Assembly (NCBI RefSeq): GCF_015645095.1
Contig: NZ_JADOTW010000018.1
Location: forward strand, 1-64,000
DNA: 64,000 nucleotides
Direction of reading: 5' to 3'
DNA from: Halomonas sp. 328
Lineage (GTDB): Bacteria; Pseudomonadota; Gammaproteobacteria; Pseudomonadales; Halomonadaceae
The notes beneath the pieces were generated by a model, which worked only from the letters and a program-made list of their open reading frames with translations, did no database searches and was not told the origin of the DNA. Below are positions 60,888 through 64,000 of the stretch, piece after piece; positions within the stretch are counted from its first letter, which is position 1, and each line of letters opens with the position of its first letter. Position numbers and translations under genes: made by a program.

Positions 60888-61684
60888 CAGGGTGCCTCAT
60901 GATCCGGGAGGGTGAAGCCATAGTCGGCGAAGATGGCCCGGGCCTCGGGTTGCTGCAGATAGGCATAGAAGGCCCGGGCCGTCTCCCCGGCCCCCTGGAT
61001 CAGGGCCATGCGCTGGTTGAGGGGGGCATGCCAGCTCTCGGGAATCAACACATGCTCGCTGCGTTCCGCCAGGGCCGGCGCCAGGGCCAGGGAGTAGGCC
61101 ACCAGGCCGCCCCGGGCATCCGGGGAGAGGGCGAACTGGGCGGCCTGGGAGACGTTCTCGCCGAGGATGCGCAGGGGTTCACTCGCCGCCCACAGGCCGG
61201 CCTGCTCCAGCGCCTGGCGGGCGGCCACTCCATAGGGGGCATGCTGGGGATTGGCCAGGGCCAGTCGCGCCCGCCCTTCGCCGGCCTGGTGGGCGGCGAT
61301 GGCCTGGCGCACCCCGGCCAGGGGATCCTCGGGATCGGGCAGGTCGCCACGCCCCGGGCGCTGCAACCAGACCAGGCGCCCCACCGCATAGCGCACCCCG
61401 GCATCCTCGGTATGGCCCTCCTGATGCAGGGCCGCCACATAGGCCTCATCGGCGGAGAGATAGAGCTCGAAGGGGGCGCCCTGGGCGATCTGGCGACGGA
61501 AGTTGCCGGAGGAGCCGAAGTTGAGCCGCACTTGCCGCCCGGTCTCGGCGCGGAAGCGATCGGCCACCTCGCTCAGTGCGAACTGCAGATCAGAGGCGGC
61601 GGCCACGGTGGGCATGCCGGAGGCCAGGGCCGGGGCGGCCGGTATCACCAGCAGGGCAAGCAGCAGCAAGCACTTGAAGCGCAT
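60887..61684 (-). CDS. modA: Molybdate-binding periplasmic protein
   Basis: A 265-residue binding protein; signal peptide to about residue 22-24 (ALA|SG). The ModA block TVAAASDLQFALSEV contains the ligand Ser, and FGSSGNFRRQIAQGAPFELYLSAD follows. GGGAGAG precedes the ATG. Molybdate or tungstate is bound in this family. First gene of modABC. Confidence 0.92.
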   Translation of the reverse strand: MRFKCLLLLALLVIPAAPALASGMPTVAAASDLQFALSEVADRFRAETGRQVRLNFGSSGNFRRQIAQGAPFELYLSADEAYVAALHQEGHTEDAGVRYAVGRLVWLQRPGRGDLPDPEDPLAGVRQAIAAHQAGEGRARLALANPQHAPYGVAARQALEQAGLWAASEPLRILGENVSQAAQFALSPDARGGLVAYSLALAPALAERSEHVLIPESWHAPLNQRMALIQGAGETARAFYAYLQQPEARAIFADYGFTLPDHEAP

Positions 61685-61898
61685 CGTTTCTCTCTCCCGA
61701 GTGAGCATTCACCCAATACTTGACCAATCGGTCAATGCAGTCAAACCCAGGCCCAGGGCGGCCACCATGATGCCATGTCGCGGAGAGCTTCGCCCGTGTC
61801 GCCACCAGGCCGCGCGCCAACGATCAGGCCGCTAGGGTCGAGGGCGGAGCCATCGGCTCCTAATGCAGGGAGCCCCGATAACGACAACGAGAAACACC

Positions 61899-64000
61899 AT
61901 GCGACTACGCTTTCGTTCCCTCCGCACCCTGGTGGTCAGCCTCGCCGGGGCCTGTATCCTCGCCGTGGTGGCGACCCTGGTGCTCTATGCACTGCAGGCC
62001 GGCCAACGCACCCAGGCCGTGGTGGCCGACCAGACCCAAGCCTTGCTGGAAAACGGCATCCACCAGCGCCTGGCGGCCCTGGCCGAGGCCCAGGCCAACC
62101 GGATCCAGGGCGAACTCGACCGCGCCCTGACCCTGGCCCACCAGCTGGCCCAGACCAATGCCCTGCTCGGTCAACGCGAGGCGGATGGCCGCCCCTCGCT
62201 GCGCCTGGGTCGTGAGGAGGTCTCGCGCCTGGTGCGCCAGACGGTGGCCGAGAACCCGGCCCTGCTGGATGCCTATATCGCCTGGGAGCCGGACGCCTTC
62301 GGCCGCGATGCCCGCTTCGCCGGTCGTCAGACCGGTTTCGACGATGACAGCGGCCGCTTTCGCCCCTGGTGGGTGCGCGAGGCGGACGGCAGCCTGCGCC
62401 TGGCGCCCCTCAACGAGGCACTGATGGAGAGCGAAGCGCCCCTTGGCGATGGCCTGCGCCGCGGCGAGTACTACCTCTGCCCCCGGGAGCGGCGTGCCCC
62501 CTGCGTCATCGATCCCGCCGCCTATGACTACGCCGGGGTGATGCGCATGGTCACCTCCTTCAATGTCCCCATCCTGGTGGACGGCGAGTTTCGCGGCATC
62601 GCCGGAACCGACCTGGCGGTGGACTTCACTCAGGAGTTGCTGACCGAGGCCAACGCCGCCCTCTACGACGGCGCCGGTAGCCTGGCCCTGGTGGCCTCCC
62701 GAGGCAGCGTGGCCGCCGATACCACCGCCAGCGGCGAGCTGGGCGACAGCGCCCGGGCGACCTTCGGCGAGGCCAGCTGGGCCCATCTGCGTGCGGCCCA
62801 GGAGAGTGGCGAAGCCCGCCAGCTCCTTACCGACGAGGGCATGATCGAGCTCTACTGGCCCTTCGCGATCGCCGCCCAGGAGGCCCCCTGGGTGCTGATG
62901 GTGCGCCTGCCCCAGGCGGCGGTACTGGCGGAATTACAGGCGCTGCAGGCGACCCTCGGCGAACAGACTCGCCGGGACACCCTGGGCATGATCGGAGTGG
63001 GGCTGCTGGTGGCCGGCCTGGGCCTGCTGGCGACCTGGGGCCTGGGTGGCCGCATCGCCCGTCCCCTGCGGGAACTGGCCGCGCGCATGGACGAGATCGC
63101 CAGCGGCGACGGCGACCTGACCCGGCGCCTGCCGGTCACCGGTCGCGACGAGACGGCGACCCTAGCCAGCCGCTTCAATGCCTTCGCCGACAAGATCCAT
63201 GACGTCCTGGTGGAGGTGCGCGGCAGCAGCGACTCGGTGCGCCTGGCCGCCGAGGAGATCGCCGACGGCGGCCAGGACCTGGCGCGGCGCACCGACGATG
63301 CCGCCGCCAGCCTGCAGCAGACCTCCGCCTCCATGGAGCAGATCACCGGCACCGTGGAACAGACCGCCGAGGCCGCCCGCCAGGCCGACGGCCTGGCCAA
63401 GGCAGCCACCGAGGTGGCCGCCCAGGGCGGCGAGGCGGTGTCCCGAGTGGTCGAGAGCATGGACGAGATCCGCGACTCCTCGCGGCAGATCGCCGAGATC
63501 GTCAACGTCATGGACGGGATCGCCTTCCAGACCAACCTGCTGGCACTCAACGCCTCGGTGGAGGCGGCCCGGGCCGGCGAGCAGGGCCGCGGCTTCGCGG
63601 TGGTGGCCGGCGAGGTGCGCAACCTGGCCAGCCGCTCCGCCGCCGCGGCCCGGGAGATCAAGGCACTGATCGAGGCCTCCGCCCAGCGTACCCGGCAGGG
63701 CGCCGACCAGGTCCGTCAGGCCGGGGAGACCATGCGTGCCCTGGTGGAGCATGTCGAGCGGGTCAGTCAGGGGCTGGGCGAGATTCGCGCCGCCACCGGC
63801 GAACAGAGCGATGGCATCGGCCAGGTGAATATCGCCGTGGCGGAGCTGGATCGCATGACCCAGCAGAATGCCGCCCTGGTGGAGGAGTCCAGCGCGGCGG
63901 CGGCGCAGTTGAAGGAGCAATCGACCCAATTGGCGCGGATCGTCGGCGGCTTTACCCTCGCCGAGGCGGCCCCGGCCTGGCAACCGCAGGCAACGCCTCC
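61899..64000 (+). CDS. Methyl-accepting chemotaxis protein, 3' end outside the window
   Basis: An open frame of at least 700 residues, cut by the window edge. Helix 1 is at about 9-32 and helix 2 at about 360-383; between them is a large periplasmic dCache-type domain (about 40-350) with [12 protein letters not shown] and the [11 protein letters not shown] motif of such sensors. HAMP follows (about 385-440), then the signalling domain, with the highly conserved hairpin tip [22 protein letters not shown] near residue 540. Many dCache receptors sense amino acids or organic acids; the ligand is unknown. The C-terminus would lie a few dozen residues beyond the edge. Confidence 0.92.
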   Translation, partial: MRLRFRSLRTLVVSLAGACILAVVATLVLYALQAGQRTQAVVADQTQALLENGIHQRLAALAEAQANRIQGELDRALTLAHQLAQTNALLGQREADGRPSLRLGREEVSRLVRQTVAENPALLDAYIAWEPDAFGRDARFAGRQTGFDDDSGRFRPWWVREADGSLRLAPLNEALMESEAPLGDGLRRGEYYLCPRERRAPCVIDPAAYDYAGVMRMVTSFNVPILVDGEFRGIAGTDLAVDFTQELLTEANAALYDGAGSLALVASRGSVAADTTASGELGDSARATFGEASWAHLRAAQESGEARQLLTDEGMIELYWPFAIAAQEAPWVLMVRLPQAAVLAELQALQATLGEQTRRDTLGMIGVGLLVAGLGLLATWGLGGRIARPLRELAARMDEIASGDGDLTRRLPVTGRDETATLASRFNAFADKIHDVLVEVRGSSDSVRLAAEEIADGGQDLARRTDDAAASLQQTSASMEQITGTVEQTAEAARQADGLAKAATEVAAQGGEAVSRVVESMDEIRDSSRQIAEIVNVMDGIAFQTNLLALNASVEAARAGEQGRGFAVVAGEVRNLASRSAAAAREIKALIEASAQRTRQGADQVRQAGETMRALVEHVERVSQGLGEIRAATGEQSDGIGQVNIAVAELDRMTQQNAALVEESSAAAAQLKEQSTQLARIVGGFTLAEAAPAWQPQATP

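Overview
The window comes from a GC-rich gammaproteobacterium, most likely a Halomonas-type halophile (Halomonadaceae). The evidence is the protein content: an alpha-glucosidase that matches the characterised Halomonas sp. H11 enzyme (HaG) in motifs and in the exact position of both catalytic residues, a 679-residue BetT-type osmolyte carrier, a TRAP transporter paired with a UspA protein, and other TRAP, Mod and Fru systems typical of marine gammaproteobacteria. Genes are dense and on both strands. I saw no tRNA, rRNA, CRISPR array, insertion sequence or prophage.

Layout. (1) 1-12316: an alpha-glucoside/sucrose island. A GH32 invertase and a LamB/ScrY-type porin run leftwards. A binding protein, two permeases, a GH13 alpha-glucosidase, a MalK-type ATPase, a second paralogous binding protein and a LacI-family regulator run rightwards. 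Four 14-bp palindromes with a central CG look like the LacI-type operators of this island. (2) 12443-15519: baeS, baeR and a two-repeat Spy-like periplasmic protein. (3) 15919-19841: betT and a SulP anion transporter. (4) 19983-23599: an ECF sigma/zinc-finger anti-sigma pair flanked by two paralogous ArsM-like methyltransferases, one fused to a MerC-like membrane domain. Symmetric divergent ECF-type promoters lie between the two arms, and this is the least familiar module in the window. (5) 23644-25125: an L,D-transpeptidase and a redoxin. (6) 25233-30116: ExaC-type aldehyde dehydrogenase, an AgmR/ErbR-like regulator, and a hybrid kinase overlapping a FIST-domain (NosP-like) protein. (7) 30358-38177: a small monooxygenase-fold membrane protein, then fruB-fruK-fruA and divergent fruR/cra with three FruR-like operators. 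(8) 38264-43063: a cation efflux protein, a hybrid kinase with a possible periplasmic partner, and a DUF2189 membrane protein. (9) 43309-46925: a sulfur-oxidation cluster with a monohaem cytochrome, FccB, YedE/YeeE and fused SoxYZ. (10) 46927-51847: a nucleotidyl/glycosyltransferase and a TAXI-TRAP transporter with UspA. (11) 52137-54611: a KamA-family radical SAM enzyme whose lysine-binding aspartates appear replaced, a DUF2798 protein and a macrodomain protein. (12) 54636-61684: a DctPQM TRAP system, an EamA transporter, a DUF192 protein and modABC. (13) 61899-end: a chemoreceptor cut by the window edge.

How the genes fit together. The window is dominated by uptake and sensing: five sugar, organic-acid or osmolyte transport systems, each next to its own regulator or catabolic enzyme, and three two-component systems. 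Two non-coding themes recur. First, decayed duplicates of gene 3' ends sit downstream of several genes (near 2-107, 27519-27687, 30195-30402 and weakly 39230-39262). Second, a dispersed intergenic element with CTGGGGGCAGG-type inverted ends occurs twice (14595-14727 and 31078-31274).
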